Assembly (NCBI RefSeq): GCF_007018905.1
Contig: NZ_CP041402.1
Span: 5,506,001-5,570,000 of the forward strand
Source of the DNA: Tardiphaga sp. vice304
Lineage (GTDB): Bacteria > Pseudomonadota > Alphaproteobacteria > Rhizobiales > Xanthobacteraceae
Reading direction: 5' to 3'
DNA length: 64,000 nt
Below are positions 25,367 through 32,580 of the stretch, in pieces. The notes under the pieces are model-generated. The model did not search any database. It was not told the origin of the DNA and was given only the letters and a program-made list of their open reading frames with translations. The translations under genes and the position numbers were made by a program. Each line of letters starts with the position of its first letter. Position 1 is the first letter of the stretch.

Positions 25367-26433
25367 CACGACAACCACTTCGACAGGTTGGTCGCGACGA
25401 AGTCGTCGTCGCTGAGGTCGGCATGTTCGCGGCAGACGCGATCGATCTCCTGCATCTGGCAGGGGCTGAGACCCTCGGCCGGATCGAGGCACCAGATGCC
25501 CTGCAGCAGGCCCTGCCGACGCAGGATCTCGTGGCAACCGGCGATGCAGCCGTGAAAATTGTTGGCGACGTCGAAGAAGGCGCTGTTGCAGTCGGTGACG
25601 CGGGCATCGAGCGCCAGCAGATCCGCCGGCAGGTGATCGCCCCCGCGCGCCGCCTGGCAGCGTTTGAACTGCATCACCGCGCTGGCGGTCCACACCGACC
25701 AGTGGCCGAGCAGCCCGCCGCGGATGTTGACGCGGGTGGTGACGCCCTGGTCGCGCAGGTCGAACGGCAGCGTGAGATCGAGCAGGATGTGGTCGTCATT
25801 GCCGGTGTAGAGCGTGACGCGATCGAGCGCGCCGGCCGCCAGCACGCCGCGCAGCACGTCGAGCGTGCGGTAGCGGTTAAACGGCGCCATCTTGATGGCG
25901 ATGACATTATCTATCGCGGCAAAGCGGCGCCAGAAGTCGGAGCTCAACAGCAACCCGCCGACGGCGGGCTGCAGGTAGAAACCGATCAGCGGGATTTCGC
26001 GAGCGACGGCCTCGCAATGCGCGATAATGTCGTCCTCCGAAGCGGATTTCATCGCGGCCAGACTGAGCAGGCCGGCATGATAGCCGATGCCACGCGCGGT
26101 CTGCGCTTCCGCCACGGCCTGCGCCGTGGGACCGGCCAGACCGGCGACCAGCGCCAGCGGGTTGTTCGTCCAGGCCGCAGCGGTTTCGGCGGCGAGCTCG
26201 AGCACCGGCCGATACAGCCCGACCTCGCGGATGGCGAATTGCGTGGTGTGGACGCCGACCGCGAGGCCGCCCGCGCCGGCGTCGATGTAATAGCGCGTCA
26301 GCGCGCGTTGATGCGAGACGTCGAGCTGTCGCGTCGCATCGAGCGCCAGCGGATGGGCGGGGATCACCGTGCCTTCGGCGATCAGGCCGCGGACGTCGGA
26401 CTTCATCTCGCTGTGATGCATGGCGCTATCCAT
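25366..26433 (-). CDS. Dihydrodipicolinate synthase family lyase/aldolase
   Basis: A 355-residue TIM-barrel protein of the DHDPS/N-acetylneuraminate lyase superfamily, longer than DapA (about 290). Visible marks: IPAHPLALDATRQLD near residue 23, GGLAVGVHTTQF replacing the usual GTTGE loop, IGFYLQPAVGG at the Tyr position (Y-x-x-P) and AIKMAPFNR with the putative Schiff-base Lys near residue 180. The reaction would be a retro-aldol or condensation involving a keto acid, substrate unknown. The start at 26433 overlaps the acetyltransferase gene by 8 bases; ATGs at 26421 and 26406 are alternatives. It is within the minus-strand run from 29057 to 24592 that also encodes a permease, an SDR and a GNAT. 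Confidence 0.82.
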   Translation of the reverse strand: MDSAMHHSEMKSDVRGLIAEGTVIPAHPLALDATRQLDVSHQRALTRYYIDAGAGGLAVGVHTTQFAIREVGLYRPVLELAAETAAAWTNNPLALVAGLAGPTAQAVAEAQTARGIGYHAGLLSLAAMKSASEDDIIAHCEAVAREIPLIGFYLQPAVGGLLLSSDFWRRFAAIDNVIAIKMAPFNRYRTLDVLRGVLAAGALDRVTLYTGNDDHILLDLTLPFDLRDQGVTTRVNIRGGLLGHWSVWTASAVMQFKRCQAARGGDHLPADLLALDARVTDCNSAFFDVANNFHGCIAGCHEILRRQGLLQGIWCLDPAEGLSPCQMQEIDRVCREHADLSDDDFVATNLSKWLS

Positions 26434-27247
26434 ATTCCGGGCCGGCGCCGGCGAAGGCCGGCGCTGATGCTGTGACGTTGCTGCGGCCGAACCGCATGCG
26501 CTGGAACGGACGTTCGGCGCTCCAGCCGGACGCGGTCAGGTTGTCGATGAAGCCGTGGTCGTCGCCATTGACGTCGGTCAGCAGCGCGACATTCTCCGAT
26601 TGCACGATCGCCGCCAGCAGCCGCGCGGCGGAAGCGGCGTCATCGGCCAGGAGCGGGCCGACGTGGCGCGCGCTGCGGCCGTCGCGGATCAGCGCGATGG
26701 CGCCGCCCTGCGCGACGAGGCGCGAGCCGTCACGTCCACACAATTCCTGCAACATTGCGCGGCGGTCAAAACCCGTTGCCCGCCCATCACGCGCCACCAA
26801 TTCCTCGAAGTCTCCCGCTAGCAGCGGCACTTTCGTCGCCATAGCCGCAGCATGGCGCATCCGCAGCATCCTGCCCGTCGGCGTGAAACCCAGCCCGCCG
26901 TAGACGGCCGCGCCCGCCGGCGTTGCGTCGAGCCAAGCGGTGCGGCTCTGCCGCGTCGCCTCCTCGATGCAGGCATCGACCAGGCGGGTGGCAAGCCCCC
27001 GGCGCTGACGGCTTGCGGTGACCAGCACCATGCTGATCCACGCATTTCCCTGCGCATAGGGCAGACGGGCTGCAGTGGCGATCAGGCCGACGTCGCGCTC
27101 GACGATGCCGAACACGATGCCGCTCGCCAGGAAGAAGCGCCAGTCGGCCTCGTTCTGATTCCATTGAGCCTCGGTCGACAACGCCAATGCCGCCGCCGCA
27201 TCGCCGGGCTGCAGGTGGACGATCGCAACGCTGTCAGTAGCGGCCAT
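26426..27247 (-). CDS. GNAT-family N-acetyltransferase with a second acetyltransferase-like domain
   Basis: A 273-residue cytosolic protein. The first 140 residues are a GNAT domain: NAWISMVLVTASRQRRGLATRLVDACIEEA contains the acetyl-CoA loop Q/R-x-x-G-x-A/G (RQRRGLAT), followed by AWLDATPAGAAVYGGLGF, the usual strand-6/helix end. The second half (about 150-273) resembles a second, degenerate GNAT-type half, as in the GNAT_acetyltr_2-like proteins. It probably acetylates an amine or hydroxyl on the compound handled by this operon. The start at 27247 overlaps the SDR gene by 14 bases, so they are translationally coupled. Confidence 0.8.
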   Translation of the reverse strand: MAATDSVAIVHLQPGDAAAALALSTEAQWNQNEADWRFFLASGIVFGIVERDVGLIATAARLPYAQGNAWISMVLVTASRQRRGLATRLVDACIEEATRQSRTAWLDATPAGAAVYGGLGFTPTGRMLRMRHAAAMATKVPLLAGDFEELVARDGRATGFDRRAMLQELCGRDGSRLVAQGGAIALIRDGRSARHVGPLLADDAASAARLLAAIVQSENVALLTDVNGDDHGFIDNLTASGWSAERPFQRMRFGRSNVTASAPAFAGAGPEYG

Positions 27248-28271
27248 CGCGGACCTCGTATTTGGTCGGCTTGCCATGACTTGGCATCGACCTCGCTACC
27301 CAGTCGCAAGTCCAGGCGATCATCTGGTCGACATCGACGATCGGCAGGCCGAACAGGCTTGTCGCAAGCGAGACGTCGGTGAGCCAGGCGGTCGGCTGCT
27401 CGCTGCCGGTGATGATCGGGGCACGACCCAGGCGCGCGCCAATCCGGGTGGCGAGGTCGCGCACCGTGAGAATCTCATGGCCGCTGACATTGATCGGGGT
27501 GGTCGGCGCGTCGCAATGCGCGAGACAACGCAGCGCCTGCGCGGCCGCGTCGCCCTGCCAGATGAAATTGACGTGGCCGAGGCTGACATCGATCGGCTTG
27601 CCCTGCACGATCTTCATCGCGATGTCGTGCAGGACGCCGTAGCGCATGTCGATCGCATAGTTCAGCCGGAACAGCCGGCCCGGCGTCTCGAACTTGCGCG
27701 AAAAATACTCGAACATCCGTTCGCGGCCGACGCAGGATTGCGCATATTCGCCGGGCGGATCGGGCTGCAGGCTTTCATCGGCGCCCTTGCCCGTCACTGG
27801 GACGAAGGGATAGACGCAGCCGGTGGAGAACGCGACGATGCGGCTGTTCGGAAACGCCTGCGCGATCATGGCCGGGACGTAGGCGTTCATCGCCCAGGTC
27901 AGCGAGAGGTCGCCTTCCGCGCCGAACTTGCGGCCGGCCATGAAGATAATGTTGGGGGACTTGGGCAAGGTCGCGATCGCGTCCTCGTCGAGCAGGTCGC
28001 AACTGATGGTTTCGATACCGCGCGCCTCGAGCCAGGCTTTCGCCTCGGGATCGCTGAAGCGCGCGACGCCGATCACACGACGGTCCGGCTGTGCGGCCTT
28101 GGCAAGCCCGGCCAGCGTCGGCCCCATCTTGCCGGCGACGCCCAAAATCATGATGTCGCCGTCGAGGCCGGCGAGATCGTCGATCAGCGCCTGGCTCGGC
28201 CGGCACAACAGATCATCGAGCGCTTCGAGATCGGGGATGGTGTCGGGCAGCGTGTCGCGGGTCAGCAGCAT
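27234..28271 (-). CDS. NAD-dependent epimerase/dehydratase-like SDR with an altered active site
   Basis: A 345-residue extended short-chain dehydrogenase/reductase. The Rossmann start is IMILGVAGKMGPTLA near residue 40 (GxxGxxG variant), preceded by a 38-residue helical lead. The substrate region has GRKFGAEGD, VAFSTGCVYPF and the catalytic Tyr in GEYAQSCVGRERMF. In the usual YxxxK motif the Lys is replaced: Y-A-Q-S-C. This is unusual for an active reductase. The C-terminal part (NVSGHEILTVRDLATRIG) is typical for epimerases. It is 12 bases from the permease gene and overlaps the GNAT gene by 14 bases. Confidence 0.8.
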   Translation of the reverse strand: MLLTRDTLPDTIPDLEALDDLLCRPSQALIDDLAGLDGDIMILGVAGKMGPTLAGLAKAAQPDRRVIGVARFSDPEAKAWLEARGIETISCDLLDEDAIATLPKSPNIIFMAGRKFGAEGDLSLTWAMNAYVPAMIAQAFPNSRIVAFSTGCVYPFVPVTGKGADESLQPDPPGEYAQSCVGRERMFEYFSRKFETPGRLFRLNYAIDMRYGVLHDIAMKIVQGKPIDVSLGHVNFIWQGDAAAQALRCLAHCDAPTTPINVSGHEILTVRDLATRIGARLGRAPIITGSEQPTAWLTDVSLATSLFGLPIVDVDQMIAWTCDWVARSMPSHGKPTKYEVRDGRY

Positions 28272-28283
28272 GTCGTCTTCCTA

Positions 28284-29057
28284 TTATTGTTGTAGCCGGA
28301 CATCGCGCACCACGAACAGCCGCTCGCAGCCGAGCACCAGGCCGTAGAGAGCGACGCCAAGCAGCGTCAGCAGCACCACCGCCATCAGCATTGCCGGCGT
28401 ATCGAGCGAGGCCTGCACCTGGATCATCAGGTAGCCGAGGCCGCGTTCGGAGGCGATGAACTCGCCGACCACGGCCCCGGCCACCGCCAGCACCGCGCCG
28501 ACCTTCATGCCGGAAAACACGTAAGGCAGCGCGCCGGGCAACTGGATCTTGCGGAACAGCGTCCAGCGCGAGCCGCGCAGAGATTTGACGAGATCGAGCA
28601 GGTCGGGTTCGACCTCGTTGAGGCCACGCGCGGTGGTCAGCAGGATCGGAAAAAAGCAGATACTGAAGGCAATGAGGATGTTGGGGAAGATGCCGTAGCT
28701 GAACCAGACAATGAACAGTGGCCCCAGCGCCACTTTCGGAATCATGTTAAGCGTGACGAACAGCGGCAGTAGCGCGAGGCTGAGAAGCGGCGACCAGCAG
28801 AACAATACCGCCATGCCGACGCCGACCAGTGCGCCGAGGGCGAAGCCGCCGGCGATTTCTGCGGCCGTGACCAACGTGTTGGAAAGCCAGGAATAGTTCG
28901 ACTGGCCGAGCGTCTTGATCACCGCCAGCGGCGACGGCAGCACGAACTTCGGTACCTGGAAGGCATCGACCAGGACCTGCCACAGCACGATCACGGCGAG
29001 ATGGACGATCACGATGACCGCCAACGACCGAGCCGTCCGCATTCCGCCGCTGGACAC
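28284..29057 (-). CDS. ABC transporter permease (SsuC/TauC/ThiX type)
   Basis: A 257-residue inner-membrane permease of the nitrate/sulfonate/taurine/pyrimidine family. Six helices are visible, beginning SLAVIVIVHLAVIVLWQVL. The cytoplasmic EAA loop reads VKSLRGSRWTLFRKIQLPGALPYVFSGMKVGAVLAVAGAVVGE, near family consensus. The GTG at 29057 has a good ribosome site (AAGGAG) and is preferred to the ATG at 29042. It is the first gene of a minus-strand operon (permease, SDR, GNAT, DHDPS-like, ATPase). A perfect palindrome lies 77 bases upstream. Together with the receptor at 30089 and the ATPase at 24592 it makes an importer. Confidence 0.9.
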   Translation of the reverse strand: MSSGGMRTARSLAVIVIVHLAVIVLWQVLVDAFQVPKFVLPSPLAVIKTLGQSNYSWLSNTLVTAAEIAGGFALGALVGVGMAVLFCWSPLLSLALLPLFVTLNMIPKVALGPLFIVWFSYGIFPNILIAFSICFFPILLTTARGLNEVEPDLLDLVKSLRGSRWTLFRKIQLPGALPYVFSGMKVGAVLAVAGAVVGEFIASERGLGYLMIQVQASLDTPAMLMAVVLLTLLGVALYGLVLGCERLFVVRDVRLQQ

Positions 29058-29133
29058 CGCGTGCTCCTTGTGCCGTTTCGCGCCACGGGTGCCGCGGCGG
29101 ATCCGGGAAGCCTAGCGGGATCGCCGGCGGGTT

Positions 29134-29149
29134 TCAACCATATGGTTGA
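29134..29149. promoter_or_regulatory. Perfect 16-bp palindrome, probable TetR-family operator
   Basis: TCAACCATATGGTTGA is a perfect inverted repeat in the 5' region of the permease operon. A second version, CCAACCAGACAGTTGA, with 12 of 16 identical positions, lies just before the tetR start. The pattern (arms of TTGACC/CAACC type around two central bases) resembles operators of RutR-like TetR proteins. Confidence 0.6.
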
Positions 29150-29205
29150 TTATTTTGGAGGCGGCGCTTGGGAAGCTTTGGTTTGTCACGACGATCACCG
29201 CTGTC

Positions 29206-29283
29206 ATCGCCCGGCTTAACCGGGCGATCCATTATACGCTGGCCGGCGTGTACAGGGTCACCCGGTCAAGCTGGGTGACGACA
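29206..29283. repeat. Dispersed palindromic repeat, CCCGG-type
   Basis: The segment opens with CGCCCGGCTTAACCGGGCG and closes with GGGTCACCCGGTCAAGCTGGGTGAC, each a short palindrome. This is typical of another repeat family in Rhizobiales intergenic DNA. It lies between the convergent-side ends of the tetR gene and the upstream region of the permease gene and contains no gene. Confidence 0.55.
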
Positions 29284-29324
29284 ACGGTGTTCGGGGCGGC
29301 GTCAATCAGACTCTGCACATACCA

Positions 29325-29972
29325 TCACGACCGAAGCGCGTGCATCACGAGGTCGACGACGTGCCTGCGGCGGGCGCTTTTCGACGCCTTGCTGGTCAGG
29401 TCCTTGCCGAAGATCGCCGACAGCGTAGGCGTGTTGGAAAAGAAGAAATAGCTCAATCCGGCGATCGAGATGTAGAGCTGCACCGGGTTGATCCCCTTGC
29501 GGAAGGTCCCTGCCTTGACGCCCTCGCCGAGGATCTTCGACACCATGTCGACCAGCGGCGAATGCATCGCCGTCAGCTTGCGCGAACCTGCGACATGCGA
29601 CGCTCCGCCGCGGTTCTCGTCGTTGAGCAACACGATGAAATCGGGATGCGCCGCGAGGTGATCGAACGACGCCTCGATCAGTTTCCGGATCGCCTTCTCC
29701 GGCGGCAGGCCCTCCAGATTCAGCTTGCGCTCCTGGGCGCGGATTTCCTCGTAGACCCACTCCAGCACGGCCAGGTACAGCGCGTCCTTGTCGCCGAAGT
29801 AGTGATAGACCAGCTGCTTGTTGACGCCGGCGCGGGCCGCGATGTCGTCGACACGGGCGCCGGCCAAGCCGCTCTGCGCGAATTCGCGCCGGGCGGCGAC
29901 CAACAGCTTCTGCCGGGTGGCGACCGGATCGCGCTTGCGCGGTTCAACGGCAGATGATCGTTGTTTCGGCAT
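29325..29972 (-). CDS. TetR/AcrR family transcriptional regulator
   Basis: A 215-residue regulator. The N-terminal helix-turn-helix is complete: RQKLLVAARREFAQSGLAGARVDDIAARAGVNKQLVYHYFGDKDALY, about residues 20-66. The C-terminal ligand domain includes KLIEASFDHLAAHPDFIVLLNDENRGG and GLSYFFFSNTPTL. The start at 29972 (MPKQRSSAVEPRK) follows the palindromic half-sites at 29975-29990 by only two bases, so autoregulation is likely. It is divergent from the receptor gene (30089) and stands between the receptor and the permease operon, so it probably controls both. The ligand would be the imported compound or a product of it. Confidence 0.88.
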   Translation of the reverse strand: MPKQRSSAVEPRKRDPVATRQKLLVAARREFAQSGLAGARVDDIAARAGVNKQLVYHYFGDKDALYLAVLEWVYEEIRAQERKLNLEGLPPEKAIRKLIEASFDHLAAHPDFIVLLNDENRGGASHVAGSRKLTAMHSPLVDMVSKILGEGVKAGTFRKGINPVQLYISIAGLSYFFFSNTPTLSAIFGKDLTSKASKSARRRHVVDLVMHALRS

Positions 29973-29974
29973 AT

Positions 29975-29990
29975 CCAACCAGACAGTTGA
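29975..29990. promoter_or_regulatory. Second, imperfect copy of the 16-bp palindrome
   Basis: CCAACCAGACAGTTGA matches the perfect palindrome at 29134 in 12 of 16 positions, with the outer CAACCA and GTTGA arms kept. It lies between the divergent tetR and receptor genes, two bases from the tetR start codon. Confidence 0.5.
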
Positions 29991-30088
29991 CAATTGACGG
30001 CGTCCTCTGTTGCATTGGTAGACGCCCGCGGGATTGGCGGCAAGCATTGCACGACAATCATCTCATTGCCCAACCAAGGAGAGTTGCC

Positions 30089-31093
30089 ATGAAGCGCCTT
30101 CGAACCTTCGGCCTGGCTCTGGCGCTGCTTGCGCCGGCTGTTTCTGCCTCCGCCGGAGAATCCGTCAACCTGATCCTGAACTGGACGCCGACCGCCGACC
30201 ACGCGCCGTACTACTACGCCAAGGCGCAGGGCTGGTACGAGAAGGCTGGCATCGACCTCAACATCGAGGTCGGCAAGGGCTCCGGCGTGTCCGCAGTGAA
30301 GGTCGGCTCCGGCGGCTCGGCGTTCGGCATAGCCGACCTCGCGACCATGCTGGTGGCCAAGAGCAAGGGCGCCGACGTGGTCGCGCTGATGAGCGTCTAT
30401 GCCAACACCGGGCAGACGTTCTACTGGCTGAAGAGCTATGGCGTCGACGGCCCGAAGACTTTCCCGAACCACAAGATCGGCAATCCGCCGGGCGACGCCT
30501 CGCGCGTAATGTGGCCGGCCTTTGCCAAGGCCGCCGGCATCGCGCCGGATGCGGTAAGCTTCGTCAATATCGGCCCGACCGCCAAGATCGCTTCGCTGAA
30601 GAGCCACGCGGTCGACATCATCAGCGACTTTTACAACGAGCACGACCAGAAGGTGAAAGAGTTCGGCGACGACCTCGGCTACATCAACTGGAAGGATATC
30701 GGGCTCAATCCCTACGGCAATTCGGTGATCGTAAACGGCGCGTTCCTCGCCAAAAACCCCAAGCTGTCGGAAGATTTCATCCGCGTCACGCAGAAGGCGT
30801 TCGCCGCTTGCGTCGCCGATGTCGATCCCTGCCTGCAGGCGCTGCTCGCGGCCGCCTCGGGCCTCGACAAGGAGAACCAGCAGAAGCAGTGGGAGCGCAT
30901 CAAATTCCTGATGACCGACGATTTCACCACCACCAAGAGCCTCGGCTGGATCGACGCCGGGCGCATGCAAAAGGACTACGAACTGGTGCAGACCTATCTC
31001 GGCATGGAAAAGCCGTTTGCGGTCGATAACGCGTTCAACACCAAGCTGCTCGACCCTTCCATCAAGATGGACGCCAGCAAGGTGAAGAAGTAG
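30089..31093 (+). CDS. ABC transporter substrate-binding protein, NMT1/THI5-like (SsuA/ThiY superfamily)
   Basis: A 334-residue periplasmic receptor. The signal peptide is residues 1-24 (LALALLAPAVSASAGE). The mature protein begins SVNLILNWTPTADHAPYYYAKAQGWYEKAGID, the exact opening of the NMT1/THI5 family that includes ThiY and RibY. ADLATMLVAKSKG and PGDASRVMWPAF follow. A strong ribosome site (AAGGAG) precedes the ATG at 30089. Family members bind pyrimidine, riboflavin or similar heterocycles, but the binding pocket cannot be assigned from sequence. It is divergent from tetR, and its membrane and ATPase partners are on the other strand, 1.0 to 5.5 kb away. Confidence 0.9.
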   Translation: MKRLRTFGLALALLAPAVSASAGESVNLILNWTPTADHAPYYYAKAQGWYEKAGIDLNIEVGKGSGVSAVKVGSGGSAFGIADLATMLVAKSKGADVVALMSVYANTGQTFYWLKSYGVDGPKTFPNHKIGNPPGDASRVMWPAFAKAAGIAPDAVSFVNIGPTAKIASLKSHAVDIISDFYNEHDQKVKEFGDDLGYINWKDIGLNPYGNSVIVNGAFLAKNPKLSEDFIRVTQKAFAACVADVDPCLQALLAAASGLDKENQQKQWERIKFLMTDDFTTTKSLGWIDAGRMQKDYELVQTYLGMEKPFAVDNAFNTKLLDPSIKMDASKVKK

Positions 31094-31120
31094 TTCCGCG
31101 GAACACGCCGGCGCCTCTTA

Positions 31121-31262
31121 CCTCTCCCCGCCGGGGAGAGGTCGTCATTCGCGCAGCGAATGGCGGGTGAGGGGGCAGAGCCCCCTCGATCGAAAGTTGG
31201 CCCCTCACCCGACCGGCTTCGCTGCGCTTCGCCGGTCGACCTCTCCCTGGTCGGAGAGGTAT
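31121..31262. repeat. C-rich long palindromic intergenic repeat, copy 3
   Basis: The block starts with CCTCTCCCCGCCGGGGAGAGG, a near-perfect hairpin, passes through GCCCCTCACC pieces and ends ACCTCTCCCTGGTCGGAGAGG. It sits between the receptor gene (ends 31093) and pyrC (ends 31302), convergent genes. Ends resemble the repeats at 6300 and 11170. It may act as a two-way terminator. Confidence 0.6.
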
Positions 31263-31301
31263 TAGAGCGTCGCTGCTTTTACTCTGATTCCTGAAACAGA
31301 A

Positions 31302-32396
31302 TTAACGGCGTACTTCGCCCAGCGACCACGGCAGCATCTCGTTGCCGCGGAACACGACGATCTCGTCGTCGTCCACGGCCACCGCCGCCGGCATGGCGCT
31401 CGGCTTGCGCAGCAGTTCGATGGTGCCCTCATTCGGCTTCAGCCCATGGAAGCGCGCGCCATTCAGCGAAGTGAAGGCCTCCAGATGCTGCAGGGCGTTT
31501 TCCTCGTCGAATACCTGGGCATAGGTCTGCAGCGCGGTGGCGCCGGCGAATACGCCGGCCGAGCAGCAGCTCGCCTCCTTGTTGCTCGCGGTATGCGGCG
31601 CGGTGTCGGTGCCGGCGAAGAAGCAGGTCGCGCCCGAGGTCACCGCGCGGCGCAGCGCGAGGCGATGGTGCTCGCGCTTGGCGACCGGCAGGCAATACAG
31701 ATGCGGCCGCAGCCCGCCCTGGAACAGCGTGGTACGGTTGATCATCAGGTGGTGCGGCGTGACGGTGCCGGCGACGCGCGGCGCGTGCGCCTTGACGATC
31801 TCCACCGTCTCCTGCGTGGTGACGTGCTCGATCACCACCTTGAGCCCCTGATAATCTTTCAGGAACGGCAGCAGCACCTGCTCCATGAACACCGATTCGC
31901 GGTCGAAGATATCGACCGCGGGATCGGTCGCCTCGCCGTGGATCAGCACCGGCATGCCGATCTTCTCCATCCGCTCCAACACCTTTTGGATCGCTTTGAG
32001 GTCACGGACGCCATGCGCCGAATTGGTGGTGGCGCCTGCGGGATAAAGCTTCGCGGCGAGCCAGACGCCTTCGGCATGGCCCTTCTCGATCTCGTCGGCC
32101 GAAGTCTGGTCGGTGAGGTAACACGTCATCATCGGCTGGAAGTCGCAGCCCTCCCCGCGCGCCGCGAGGATGCGGTCGCGATACTCCGATGCCATCGCCA
32201 CGGTGGTCACCGGCGGCACCAGGTTCGGCATCACGATGCCGCGGGCGAATTGCGCCGTGGTGAACGGCAGCACTGCGCGCAGCATGGCGCCGTCGCGCAG
32301 ATGGATGTGCCAGTCGTCGGGCCGCCGGATCGTCAGGCTTTCGGTGGACTGAGCCTGCGGCTTCGCCGCGGCGTCAAACAGGGTGTCGAGGGTCAT
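31302..32396 (-). CDS. pyrC: Dihydroorotase, PyrC type
   Basis: A 364-residue class II dihydroorotase; E. coli PyrC has 348 residues. The metal ligands are visible: DDWHIHLRDG (about 27-36), the carboxylated Lys in AAKLYPAGATTNS, His in PVLIHGEATD, His in VVIEHVTT and Asp in FAGTDTAPH, with substrate loop PHHLMINR. This enzyme converts carbamoyl aspartate to dihydroorotate in pyrimidine synthesis. It stands alone with no other pyr genes nearby; the start at 32396 gives MTLDTLFDAAAK, a 22-residue lead beyond the typical start. Confidence 0.95.
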   Translation of the reverse strand: MTLDTLFDAAAKPQAQSTESLTIRRPDDWHIHLRDGAMLRAVLPFTTAQFARGIVMPNLVPPVTTVAMASEYRDRILAARGEGCDFQPMMTCYLTDQTSADEIEKGHAEGVWLAAKLYPAGATTNSAHGVRDLKAIQKVLERMEKIGMPVLIHGEATDPAVDIFDRESVFMEQVLLPFLKDYQGLKVVIEHVTTQETVEIVKAHAPRVAGTVTPHHLMINRTTLFQGGLRPHLYCLPVAKREHHRLALRRAVTSGATCFFAGTDTAPHTASNKEASCCSAGVFAGATALQTYAQVFDEENALQHLEAFTSLNGARFHGLKPNEGTIELLRKPSAMPAAVAVDDDEIVVFRGNEMLPWSLGEVRR

Positions 32397-32517
32397 CAGA
32401 ACATCTCCGCAGGGATGTTGCGCATCACGGCAATGTGTCGGACAAAGTCAAGCCATTCGGGGGCTTGTGTGCGGCCGCGCCATCAGAATCGCTCAGCGAA
32501 GGCCTTGATCCAGCCGT

Positions 32518-32555
32518 AAATAAAAGAACCGGCGAAGGCAGTGCCATTCGCCGGT
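32518..32555 (-). terminator. Rho-independent terminator of the MFS gene
   Basis: On the minus strand ACCGGCGAA (32555-32547) pairs with TTCGCCGGT (32536-32528) around a ten-base loop, followed by TCTTTTATTT (32527-32518). It lies 26 bases after the MFS stop codon, so it ends the gntR-aldehyde dehydrogenase-MFS transcript. Confidence 0.8.
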
Positions 32556-32580
32556 CCTTTCTTTCACGCCATTGCTTGGA

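Noticed and set aside
29134..29149. Naming the regulator RutR because of the operator similarity
   Set aside because: No rut genes are present and the ligand domain was not matched; only operator shape is similar.
31281..31301. Stem-loop TCTGATT/AAACAGA downstream of pyrC as a terminator
   Set aside because: One mismatch in a seven-base stem and no T-run on the minus strand.
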